Shown here: one piece after another, positions 1 to 8,143 of the stretch
How positions within the stretch are numbered: the first letter of the stretch is position 1
How the letters are laid out: each line of letters begins with the position of its first letter
Assembly: GCA_002343455.1 (NCBI GenBank)
Contig: DDSR01000155.1
Span: 1-17,320 of the forward strand
Length of the DNA: 17,320 nucleotides
Direction of reading: 5' to 3'
Source of the DNA: Deltaproteobacteria bacterium UBA2385
GTDB lineage: Bacteria > Myxococcota_A > UBA796 > UBA2385
Position numbers and translations under genes: made by a program
The notes under the pieces: model-generated
Database searches by the model: none
The model's input: the letters and a program-made list of their open reading frames with translations, nothing else
What the model was told of the DNA's origin: nothing

Positions 1-1157
<1,157 letters not shown>

Positions 1158-1248
1158 CGAGTCCTCCGGTGTGCGGCCAGCCTGGATATCACGATGCGGA
1201 TCGGGATCGCTTGTGCTTCACTGCGGCCCAAACCCCCTCGGAGCCTCC

Positions 1249-3831
1249 ATGCGCGCCATCCACCTCTTCCTCCTCCTCCCTTCGCTCGCCGCATGCACCG
1301 GCGAGAAGGACACCGGTGACGGGAGCACGGGCGGCGACGGCGGCGGTACCACCGGCGACGGCGGCACCACCCTGGGCGACGGCTGCATCAGCCTGGACGG
1401 GGTGGTCGGCTACGACGAGGTCAACCAGGCCGTCGCCGCGGCCTCGGCCGGATCGACGATCAGCCTGGAGGGCTGCGAGGACGGGCCCCACGTCGAGGAC
1501 ATCCTGCTGGACAAGGGCGTCCACCTGGTCAGCAAGGAGGGCATCCAGCTGGAGCCGGACTTCGAGGACCAGGCCATCACGATCACCGCCGACGGCGCCT
1601 CGGTCTCTTCCGCGACCTTCACCTATGGCAAGGCCGGCGTGCGGGTCAGCGGGGCGCAAGGCGTCGTCCTCAGCGACCTGAAGGTCGATGGGGTCAGCCA
1701 GTGGGCGGTCGTGGCCGAAGAGAGCAGCAGCATCGAGCTCAGCGGGGCCGTCATCCGCAACGTCGGCAAGGGCGGCGTCTCGGTCGACGGCGGGACGGCC
1801 AGCCTCAGCGGCCTGGACATCCTCGACAGCAAGGGCTTCGGAGTGCTCGGGCAGGGTGGCGCCGTGGTCAGCGTCAGCGGCTCGACCATCGCCGAGATGC
1901 GCAGCTCCAGCTCCTCCGCGGGCGACGGGGTCGCGCTGGGGGTGATCGAGGCCAGCCTGAGCAGCGCGGGCAACACCATGACCGACGCGGCGCTCTACGC
2001 GGTCTACGCCGACCTGGGCAGCGTGGTGATGGACGGCGATCTGATCGAGGGCGGTCAGTTCGGCGTCCTGGCCAACGACTCCAGCCTGCAAGCCAGCGGC
2101 GTCAGCGTGCTCGACGCGACGACCTGCGGCATCTACGCCTTCACCGAGGGCCAGATCGCCCTGAGCGACACCACGATCACGGCGACCGAGGGGGTCGTCC
2201 CCGACGTCAGCGCCTCGACCTGGAACGAGGAGCCCTACCGGGGGGCGGGCGCCTTCCTGATCGGGCCGGACACCACGCTGACCGACCTGTCCATCGACGG
2301 CTACAGCGGCGTGGGCGCCCTGGTCTACAGCGAGTCCTCCGGTGAGGCGACCCTGACCCGGGTGACGCTGCGCAACCAGGGCAACCACGGCCTGTACCTC
2401 TCCAACGTGGACACCCGCGCCACCGACGTCAGCGTCCGCGACATGCGGGCCATGACGACCAGCCCCGACGAGATGTGCTTCGAGGTCGACAGCGACGTCG
2501 GGGTCCTGGTGGTCGGCGGCGAGCTGGACTGGACCGGCGGCGAGATCGTCGACGTCGAGGGCTACGGCATCAGCGGCATCGACACCGAGCTCATCGTCGA
2601 CGGCGCCACAATCGCCAGCACCTGGTGCGCCGGCGTGATGAGCTTCGGCTCCAGCGCCAACATCACCTACTCCGACTTCTCGGGAGCCCGGGGCGCCGAG
2701 TTCGCCGGCAGCGTGGTCTCCTACGAGGGCAGCACGCTGTACATCGGCGGCTCGACCTTCACCGACAACCGCGCCTACGACATCTACCGCAGCGAGGAAT
2801 TCAGCAGCGGCGGCAGCCTGATCCGCTACGACTACAGCCAGTACGTCGGCAGCGACATCCAGGTCTGGTACGGCGGCGCCGCCGAGCTGGTGATGAACAC
2901 CCACCAGGGCGGGGTCAACGGCGTCGAGCTCTACCCCGGGCACGGGACCTACCCGACCGCGACGATGCGCAACAGCACCTTCACCGACTACACGGGCCTG
3001 ATCGGCTACGTCTCGACCGGCTCCACCCTCAGCCTGACCGACACCAGCGTCGACGGACACGGCGCCTACGGGCTGGCCTGCCAGGGCGGCAGCATGAACC
3101 TGACCCGCGTCAGCCTCGCCAACGGGGGCTTCAGCGAGTCGCGCACCTCGGTCTACACCGACGACGTCCTCACCTACGAGCTCGACTCGCCCACCTACGG
3201 CCCCTCCGTCCTGGCCGAGTCCTGCGCGTTGCGTGCCGAGGACCTCAGCATCAGCGAGGCCCAGGAGAGCGCGATGGGGCTGAGCGACGCCTCCTGGGAT
3301 CTGCGCGACATCGAGATCACCGGCGCAGGACGCAGCGGCACGGGCCACGGCATCGAGGTCAGCGCCTCCAGCACCTCCTCCAGCCTCTACATCGACGGGC
3401 TGGTCGTCAGCGGCGTCGACAACGGCGACGGCGTCTCGGTCCAGGCGCGGACCTCCGCGACGGTCACCATGCAGGACGCCGTCATCGACTCGGTCGGTGG
3501 GGCCGGCCTCTCCTTCAGCAACACCGGCAGCAGCAGCGTCAGCGCCTCGGCCACCCTGCTCAACGTCGACGTCGCCTCGGCGATGGGGGCGGGCATCGAG
3601 CTGAGCGCCTTCAGCAGCACGCTGACCACGGTCAGCGCCGACGCCAACGGCGGCAGCGGCATCGTGCTCAGCGGCGGGACCACATCGCTCAGCTCGACCG
3701 TGACCGACGGCAACACCGAGTATGGCCTGGTCTGCGGCGCGACCTCCACCCTGACCAGCTGCGGACTCAGCGCCAGCGACAACCTGCTGGGCGCGACCTC
3801 CGGCTGCGACGCCTGGTGCTCCTCGCCCTGA
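1249..3831 (+). CDS. Large secreted lipoprotein with right-handed parallel beta-helix repeats
   Basis: An 860-residue predicted lipoprotein. The start is the ATG at 1249, preceded by GGAG five bases upstream; an in-frame GTG at 1171 would add 26 residues that spoil the signal peptide. Residues 1-16 form a signal peptide ending in a textbook lipobox LAAC (Cys16). An Asp/Gly/Thr-rich linker follows to about residue 45. The rest is many degenerate repeats of about 20-25 residues, rich in short Val/Ile/Leu strands with Gly-Asn/Asp-Ser turns, of the kind found in pectate-lyase-like or NosD-like beta-helices. It ends in a Cys-containing tail (GCDAWCSSP). Such folds bind or cut polysaccharides or act as surface adhesins, but no catalytic motif is recognised, so the function is unknown. 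It is probably exported and anchored in the outer membrane. Confidence 0.85.
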   Translation: MRAIHLFLLLPSLAACTGEKDTGDGSTGGDGGGTTGDGGTTLGDGCISLDGVVGYDEVNQAVAAASAGSTISLEGCEDGPHVEDILLDKGVHLVSKEGIQLEPDFEDQAITITADGASVSSATFTYGKAGVRVSGAQGVVLSDLKVDGVSQWAVVAEESSSIELSGAVIRNVGKGGVSVDGGTASLSGLDILDSKGFGVLGQGGAVVSVSGSTIAEMRSSSSSAGDGVALGVIEASLSSAGNTMTDAALYAVYADLGSVVMDGDLIEGGQFGVLANDSSLQASGVSVLDATTCGIYAFTEGQIALSDTTITATEGVVPDVSASTWNEEPYRGAGAFLIGPDTTLTDLSIDGYSGVGALVYSESSGEATLTRVTLRNQGNHGLYLSNVDTRATDVSVRDMRAMTTSPDEMCFEVDSDVGVLVVGGELDWTGGEIVDVEGYGISGIDTELIVDGATIASTWCAGVMSFGSSANITYSDFSGARGAEFAGSVVSYEGSTLYIGGSTFTDNRAYDIYRSEEFSSGGSLIRYDYSQYVGSDIQVWYGGAAELVMNTHQGGVNGVELYPGHGTYPTATMRNSTFTDYTGLIGYVSTGSTLSLTDTSVDGHGAYGLACQGGSMNLTRVSLANGGFSESRTSVYTDDVLTYELDSPTYGPSVLAESCALRAEDLSISEAQESAMGLSDASWDLRDIEITGAGRSGTGHGIEVSASSTSSSLYIDGLVVSGVDNGDGVSVQARTSATVTMQDAVIDSVGGAGLSFSNTGSSSVSASATLLNVDVASAMGAGIELSAFSSTLTTVSADANGGSGIVLSGGTTSLSSTVTDGNTEYGLVCGATSTLTSCGLSASDNLLGATSGCDAWCSSP

Positions 3832-3845
3832 GGCGCTCGGGCCTC
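3830..3845. terminator. Weak hairpin between convergent genes
   Basis: GAGGC at 3830-3834 can pair with GCCTC at 3841-3845 around a six-base loop. It overlaps the stop codon of the beta-helix gene and lies just before the stop codon of the convergent TPR lipoprotein gene. The stem is only five base pairs and has no T-tract, so this is a weak candidate for a two-way terminator. Confidence 0.2.
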
Positions 3846-3851
3846 TCGCGC

Positions 3852-4943
3852 TCAAGGCGCTGAGGGCCAGCTCCAGTCGAGCGCCGGCGCGCCGGGGCTG
3901 AGCACGCGGATCCGAGCCGAAGCGGGCGGGTCGTAGACCAGCGCCCGAGCCACCGGCTGGGATTGCTCGCGCAGCTCCCACTCCTCGCGCGGGAGCAGGA
4001 CCTGACCCTGCACCTCCACCTCGGCCCGGGCGAGGCTGGGCAGGTAGAGGACCAGGTCCTCGCCGATCCGCCCCAGCCAGGGGGGCTGCCGGTCGGCGAG
4101 CAGCTCGCCGGGCAGGATCAGCGCCTCGGGGGAGGCGCGGCCCAGGCTGCCGCTGCGGGCGCCCAGCTCGAGCACCTCGACCGCCAGGGGCTCGGTCAAG
4201 GCGCTGCTGCCCGCCGAGCTCAGCAGCCAGGGGCCCAGCGTTCCCTGGCCCGGCTCGACGGCCTGCCAGCTGGTCTCCAGGCGGCGAAGCGCGCGCCCGG
4301 GTCGCGACGCCAGGCGATCCTCGACCACCCGGGTCCGGCGGAGGAGGCGGGGGGCCTCGCCCATGTCGCGGATGTCGACCGCGGCGCCCTCGGCCGTCTC
4401 CAAGAGCAGGGAGAGCTCCCAGGCGTCGCCGAGCAGGACTCGGCCCGAGCTGCCGCTGAGCTCGACCTCGAGGCGAGGCGGCGCCACGATGGCGGCGAGG
4501 TCGGGGCGCTCGCGCAGGCGGGCGAGATCGGGATCGGCGCTGGCCTGCTGCGCGTCGAGCCGCCCCTGGCTGGAGAGGATCAGCAGGTCGGCCGCGGCGC
4601 CGTCGAGCTGACCCGCGCGGGCGCGCAGCGCGGCCCGATTGAAGCGCAGGTCCCCGTCCTCGGGGAACCGCTCGAGGGCCTCGCTCAGCCGGGTCAGGGC
4701 CTCGTCCTCCCGGTCGAGGGCCTCCAGGGCGTGGGCCTGCCACGCCACCAGGGTCGGGCTGTCGGGGTCGGCGGCGGCGGCAGACTCGAAGCGGGCCAGC
4801 GCCTGAGTGGCATCCCCCTGCTGCAGGGCGAGGCGGCCCTGCTCCCAGTCCTCGACGGCGCCCAGCAGGTCGCGCTCGCGCTCGGCGGGGCAGGCCCGGG
4901 TGCAGGCGAGGCTCAGCAGGAGCGCGATCGCCGGAGCCTTCAC
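3852..4943 (-). CDS. TPR lipoprotein with a BatD-like C-terminal region
   Basis: A 363-residue predicted lipoprotein. It starts with GTG at 4943, inside the GTGA that also ends pgeF (four-base overlap), so translation is probably coupled. The short hydrophobic N-terminus ends in SLAC (Cys14). This is a less typical lipobox, and a second Cys follows at 18. Residues about 31-120 hold two to three tetratricopeptide repeats (ALQQGDATQALARFESAA, then ALDREDEALTRLSEALERFP). The segment DPDLARLRERPDLAAIV is the usual closing helix of such arrays. The second half is beta-rich. Its features LGDAWELSLLLET, LETSWQAVEPGQGTLGP and LTEPLAVEVLEL recall the repeated domains of BatD/oxygen-tolerance proteins, which is a family resemblance by eye only. 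It may be a scaffold for envelope complexes; the true role is unknown. Confidence 0.8.
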   Translation of the reverse strand: MKAPAIALLLSLACTRACPAERERDLLGAVEDWEQGRLALQQGDATQALARFESAAAADPDSPTLVAWQAHALEALDREDEALTRLSEALERFPEDGDLRFNRAALRARAGQLDGAAADLLILSSQGRLDAQQASADPDLARLRERPDLAAIVAPPRLEVELSGSSGRVLLGDAWELSLLLETAEGAAVDIRDMGEAPRLLRRTRVVEDRLASRPGRALRRLETSWQAVEPGQGTLGPWLLSSAGSSALTEPLAVEVLELGARSGSLGRASPEALILPGELLADRQPPWLGRIGEDLVLYLPSLARAEVEVQGQVLLPREEWELREQSQPVARALVYDPPASARIRVLSPGAPALDWSWPSAP

Positions 4944-5680
4944 GGCCGCAGGCCGATGAGCGCGGCCATCCGACCCGAGGCGGCGCCGTCGCGGCGGTAG
5001 CTGTGCAGATCGGGCTCCTGGAAGCTGCAGCCGCCGACCTGCTCGACCTCTCGCACGCCGGCCTCCCGCAGCTGCCAGGCGGCGGCGGCCCGCAGATCGG
5101 CCTGCCAGCGCCCTTCCCTGCGGCCGGGGTGGACGAAGGCCTGCGGCGGGACCCGGCGGGCGATGCCCTCGACCACCTCGGGGCCCACCTCGTAGGCGTC
5201 GACGCCGATGCAGGGCCCGACGCTGGCCAGGATCCGGCCGTCGCTGCCCTGAGAGAGCAGGCGCCGCGACAGGTCCTGGACGGCGAGCCCGATCACCCCG
5301 GCCGCGAGTCCGCGCCAGCCGGCGTGCACGGCCGCCACCGCCACCGGCCGCCCCTGGGGGTCGAGCCCGGCGAGCAGGACGGGCACGCAGTCGGCCACCC
5401 GGATGGCGAGCAGGAGACCTGGACGCTGGCTGACGAGGGCGTCGCCCTGGCCCCGCAGGCCGCCCTCCTGCGCCTCGATCACCTCGGCGCCATGGACCTG
5501 CGAGAGCAGGGCCACGGCGGCCTGAGGCAGGCCCAGCTCGGCGGCGACCCCGGTCCAGGCCGAGGCGGGCGCCCCCGGACCCAGGTCCAGCCGACCGGGC
5601 CCGCCGTCGACGGGGCGGGCGGTCGTGAAGCCATGAGCGAGCCCCGGAACGGAGTCCAGCAGGGGGCTGCGGAGGATCAT
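4940..5680 (-). CDS. pgeF: Peptidoglycan editing factor PgeF (YfiH/laccase-domain family)
   Basis: A 246-residue protein of the YfiH/DUF152 family, close to the usual length. Family members have been described as multi-copper polyphenol oxidases and as purine nucleoside phosphorylases. In E. coli the protein removes wrongly built muropeptide precursors carrying L-Ser instead of L-Ala. The signature metal-site segments are present: SQVHGAEV (His63), ADCVPVLL (Cys98) and AVHAGWRGL (His119), followed by GPCIGVDAYEVGPEV and a C-terminal YRRDG...GR. No signal peptide is seen, so it should be cytoplasmic. The start ATG at 5680 has only a poorly spaced GAGG upstream. It is the first gene of a two-gene minus-strand unit with the TPR lipoprotein and is divergent from the kelch lipoprotein. 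Confidence 0.92.
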   Translation of the reverse strand: MILRSPLLDSVPGLAHGFTTARPVDGGPGRLDLGPGAPASAWTGVAAELGLPQAAVALLSQVHGAEVIEAQEGGLRGQGDALVSQRPGLLLAIRVADCVPVLLAGLDPQGRPVAVAAVHAGWRGLAAGVIGLAVQDLSRRLLSQGSDGRILASVGPCIGVDAYEVGPEVVEGIARRVPPQAFVHPGRREGRWQADLRAAAAWQLREAGVREVEQVGGCSFQEPDLHSYRRDGAASGRMAALIGLRP

Positions 5681-5711
5681 CGCCTCAGCTTGCCCCGCGA
5701 GCCTCCCTCGG

Positions 5712-5725
5712 GCAAGCGGGCTTGC
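5712..5725. repeat. GCAAGC-GG-GCTTGC palindrome in divergent promoter region
   Basis: A perfect six-base inverted repeat with a two-base spacer sits between the divergent pgeF and kelch genes. A further CTTGCCC at 5689-5695 can pair with GGGCAAG at 5710-5716, so the arms recur three times. The palindrome overlaps the -35 element of the candidate kelch promoter, which is the placement expected of an operator. This is inference; no binding protein is known. Confidence 0.35.
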
Positions 5726-5750
5726 AGATCGAAGCCCGAGCCCCTACGAT
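5722..5750 (+). promoter_or_regulatory. Candidate promoter of the kelch lipoprotein gene
   Basis: TTGCAG at 5722-5727 and TACGAT at 5745-5750 are separated by 17 bases and resemble a housekeeping-sigma -35/-10 pair (three and four matches of six). Transcription would begin near 5757, giving a leader of about 60 bases. The leader contains the 12-base tandem repeat at 5761-5784. Confidence 0.33.
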
Positions 5751-5760
5751 GCGGATCCCC

Positions 5761-5784
5761 GTCGAGCCCGCTGTCGAGCCCGCT
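5761..5784. repeat. Perfect 12-base tandem repeat in the kelch gene leader
   Basis: GTCGAGCCCGCT occurs twice back to back (5761-5772 and 5773-5784), 32 bases before the kelch start codon and just after the candidate promoter. It could be slippage-prone, but a two-copy repeat in such GC-rich DNA may be chance. Confidence 0.6.
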
Positions 5785-5815
5785 GCTCCCTCCCTCCCAG
5801 GCCCTCCGCCCCACC

Positions 5816-7444
5816 ATGGCCTCCACGCTGCTACTCCTCTCCGCTGCCCTGGCCCTCGTCGGCTGTACGGGCTCCGGCGACAACGCCGACTACCAGATCA
5901 TCGTCACCCCCGTCCTCCCGCTGAACCAGCCCGAGCTGCTCAGCTCGATGGAGCGGGTGGCCCTGTGGATCGACTCCGGCGATGGCGAGCCGGTCGAGCT
6001 GGACCTCAGCAGCGGCGAGAGCGGCACCATCGACACCTTCGAGGACCTCGCGGCCCTGGACGGCGCCCGGCTGGAGCTGCGGGGCTGGCAGGGGACCACC
6101 CTGATGGCCTTGGGCCGGAGCGAGCCGCTCAGCATCTCGACCGGCTCGCAGGAGGTGCGGATCCTGGTCGGCGCCGTCGGCGGGTTCAACCAGCTGGAGA
6201 ACGTCTCGGACCGGGTGGCCTTCGGGGCGCTGGCCTCGGCGGGCAACGGGCGCTTCTACCTCTTCGGCGGCAACGACCAGGGCCCCTACGAGCAGGACGC
6301 CTGGCCCGACATCTGGTCGATCGACCTCGCCCCTCCCAGCGAGGGGCTGGCCTTCTCCCTGCTCAGCGACCCGATGCCTCCCAAGGAGGACGGCAGCTCG
6401 GGCCGCATCTGCCACACGGCGACCGCCCTCACCCAGGGGGGCCACGAGCTGGTCGGGCGGATCCTGGTCGCGGGCGGCGCCGAGCGCGTGACCCTGCAGA
6501 GCGGCTCCAGCTACAGCGCCGACTTCACGACCGCCAGCGCGACCGCCTTCTTGTTCGACCCGGAGACCGAGACGGTCGAGGTCCTCTCCGAGGCCGAGCG
6601 CCTGCTGGACGAGCGCTGCGGGCACACCGCGACCGAGCTGCCTTCGGGCAAGGTCGTCGTGGCTGGCGGCATCAAGGGGGCCTCCACCGGCAGCCTGACC
6701 GGGCTCGAGGACGCCGAGATCTACGACCCCGTCTCGGGTGGCTTCGTCCCGGTCGAGGGCAGCCCCGAGGGGCCGCTGGTCTTTCACGCCGCCGCCGCGA
6801 TGAGCAACGGCGGGGTGATGCTCTGCGGCGGGCTCAAGCGCAGCGTGAACAACTTCGCCGCCTCCGACGACTGCGACCTCGTCACGGCGAACGGCGAGTT
6901 CCTGCCAGGGCCTGTGCTGCCCGAGGGCCTGATCCACGCGGCGATGGCGCCACTGCTCGACGGCAAGCTCCTGCTGACCGGCGGCGCCAACCCGACCGAC
7001 AGCTACAGCCTCTTCGAGTTCCCCGACCAGGTCAGCGACCGCGCCTGGATCTACGACGGCAGCAGCTGGACCGAGACGGACTCGATGGGCAGCCCCCGCG
7101 CGATGCACGAGCTGGTGGCCTTGCCCGACGGCAACGTCCTGGTGATCGGCGGCGTCTCCCAGATCAGCAGCGCGGTTGAGCCCGCCAGCACCGATGGCTT
7201 CTGGAACATGCTGTGGGGTTCGGCCTACGCCGTCTCCTGCGCCGAGCTCTACGACGCGGGGACCGGGCGCTTCGAGGTGATCGGCAGCTGCGCCGAGGGC
7301 GTGGGCGCGATGTCCGGGACCGTGGCCCGGCCCAATGTGGCGGTCGACAGGGACTTCGGCGTGCTCGTGGCCGGCGGCCTGACCGCGCAGAGCGAGAAGG
7401 AGACCGGCTCCCGCGTCGTGGACTTCTACGCCATCGAGCCCTGA
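5816..7444 (+). CDS. Kelch-repeat beta-propeller lipoprotein
   Basis: A 542-residue predicted lipoprotein. The ATG at 5816 begins a clean signal peptide ending in the lipobox LVGC (Cys17); extending upstream would bury that signal, so this start is preferred although no ribosome site is obvious. Residues about 25-120 form a beta-rich N-terminal domain. After this come seven Gly-Gly kelch strands: YLFGGND, ILVAGGAE, VVVAGGIKG, VMLCGGLKR, LLLTGGANP, VLVIGGVSQ and VLVAGGLTA. They are spaced like the blades of a six- or seven-bladed propeller of the galactose-oxidase/kelch type. Catalytic residues of galactose oxidase were not recognised, so a binding or scaffolding role is more likely. Kelch lipoproteins are common in Myxococcota. 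The gene is divergent from pgeF, and its last 19 bases overlap the end of the convergent nadD. Confidence 0.87.
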   Translation: MASTLLLLSAALALVGCTGSGDNADYQIIVTPVLPLNQPELLSSMERVALWIDSGDGEPVELDLSSGESGTIDTFEDLAALDGARLELRGWQGTTLMALGRSEPLSISTGSQEVRILVGAVGGFNQLENVSDRVAFGALASAGNGRFYLFGGNDQGPYEQDAWPDIWSIDLAPPSEGLAFSLLSDPMPPKEDGSSGRICHTATALTQGGHELVGRILVAGGAERVTLQSGSSYSADFTTASATAFLFDPETETVEVLSEAERLLDERCGHTATELPSGKVVVAGGIKGASTGSLTGLEDAEIYDPVSGGFVPVEGSPEGPLVFHAAAAMSNGGVMLCGGLKRSVNNFAASDDCDLVTANGEFLPGPVLPEGLIHAAMAPLLDGKLLLTGGANPTDSYSLFEFPDQVSDRAWIYDGSSWTETDSMGSPRAMHELVALPDGNVLVIGGVSQISSAVEPASTDGFWNMLWGSAYAVSCAELYDAGTGRFEVIGSCAEGVGAMSGTVARPNVAVDRDFGVLVAGGLTAQSEKETGSRVVDFYAIEP

Positions 7445-8019
7445 GCCTCGCCCGCCCACCACATCGCCGCCTGCTCGCTGTCCAGCGCAGCGAGCACCGC
7501 CGCGGGGAGGACGTGGTCGACCGGCTGGCGAGCCAGCAAGCGACGGCGGATGAGGCTGCTGCTGATCTCGGGGAAGACCACGGAGCCTTCGGGCACGGGG
7601 TAGCCGGTCCGCCCGACGACGATGGGATCGAAGCGGGCCTGCAGCTCGGACCACTGCCTCCAGCGCGGGAGCTGCGGGAGGACGTCCGCGCCGATGACCA
7701 GCCGGATGGACGCCTCGCCGTGGCGCGCCGCGAGGTGCCGCAGGGTGTCGATGGTGTAGCTGGGCGCCGGCAGGGTCGACTCGACGTCGAGCACGGAGAC
7801 GCGGTCCGCCAGGGGGAGCTCGGCGCGGAGGGCCTCGCACCAGGCCAGCCGGCGCTCGAAGGGAGCCAGCGACTTGTCCTGCTGGCCCTCGAAGGCGTGG
7901 CGGAAGACCGGGACGATCCAGACGCGGTCGACGCGCCGGGTCCACAGGAGCCAGGACACGACCATGGCGTGCCCCAAATGGGGCGGGTTGAAGCTCCCGC
8001 CGTAGAATCCGACCCGCAC
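7426..8019 (-). CDS. nadD: Nicotinate-nucleotide adenylyltransferase NadD
   Basis: Joins ATP and nicotinate mononucleotide to give deamido-NAD in NAD biosynthesis, in the cytoplasm. From the GTG at 8019 the product is 197 residues, normal for NadD. The start is chosen because GGGAGG lies five bases upstream and the family core begins at once (MRVGFYGGSFNPPHLGH). An in-frame ATG at 8214 would add 65 residues that run antisense through the murI 5' end. Visible motifs are GSFNPPHLGH (residues 8-17, nucleotidyltransferase HxGH), SYTIDTLRHL (87-96), IGAD (109-112) and ISSSLIR (152-158, the second nucleotide-binding motif). In many genomes nadD sits with proA or rsfS; here it stands alone, convergent with the kelch gene and divergent from murI. 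Confidence 0.94.
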   Translation of the reverse strand: MRVGFYGGSFNPPHLGHAMVVSWLLWTRRVDRVWIVPVFRHAFEGQQDKSLAPFERRLAWCEALRAELPLADRVSVLDVESTLPAPSYTIDTLRHLAARHGEASIRLVIGADVLPQLPRWRQWSELQARFDPIVVGRTGYPVPEGSVVFPEISSSLIRRRLLARQPVDHVLPAAVLAALDSEQAAMWWAGEAQGSMA

Positions 8020-8024
8020 GCTGC

Positions 8025-8030
8025 CCTCCC
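8025..8030 (-). promoter_or_regulatory. Ribosome-binding site that fixes the nadD GTG start
   Basis: On the minus strand GGGAGG is followed by five bases and then the GTG at 8019. This is the best Shine-Dalgarno sequence in the region and decides against the 65-residue longer reading from the ATG at 8214. Confidence 0.75.
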
Positions 8031-8041
8031 GGTCCCGGAGT

Positions 8042-8070
8042 ATCAAGAAACGCAGAGCAGGGCGCTTCAA
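8042..8070 (-). promoter_or_regulatory. Weak candidate nadD promoter
   Basis: On the minus strand TTGAAG (8070-8065) and CTTGAT (8047-8042) are 17 bases apart, which fits the spacing of a -35/-10 pair, with four and three consensus matches. It lies in the 124-base divergent gap between nadD and murI. No convincing promoter for murI on the other strand was found there; TACCCT at 8091-8096 is the nearest -10-like string. Confidence 0.25.
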
Positions 8071-8143
8071 TGGGTCCGCGTCCCCCGTGTTACCCTCCTG
8101 CCTCCGCCCCCCCTTCATCGCGTGGGCACGGAGCACGGCGACC

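Noticed and set aside
1189..1209. Short direct repeats (GGATCG twice) and GATATC in the acc/beta-helix divergent gap
   Set aside because: Too short to support an operator, and no -35/-10 pair with proper spacing was found on either strand.
1189..4743. Very long open frame (over 1,100 codons) on the minus strand, antisense to the beta-helix gene
   Set aside because: Its product is a compositional stretch of Ala/Gly/Arg/Asp/Val with no motif. It runs opposite a gene with a clear signal peptide and repeats, and overlaps the TPR lipoprotein in another frame. High GC content keeps stops rare.
5831..7945. Long minus-strand frame antisense to the kelch gene and overlapping nadD
   Set aside because: Low-complexity Arg/Ala/Gly/His product without a domain; nadD and the kelch gene explain the DNA.
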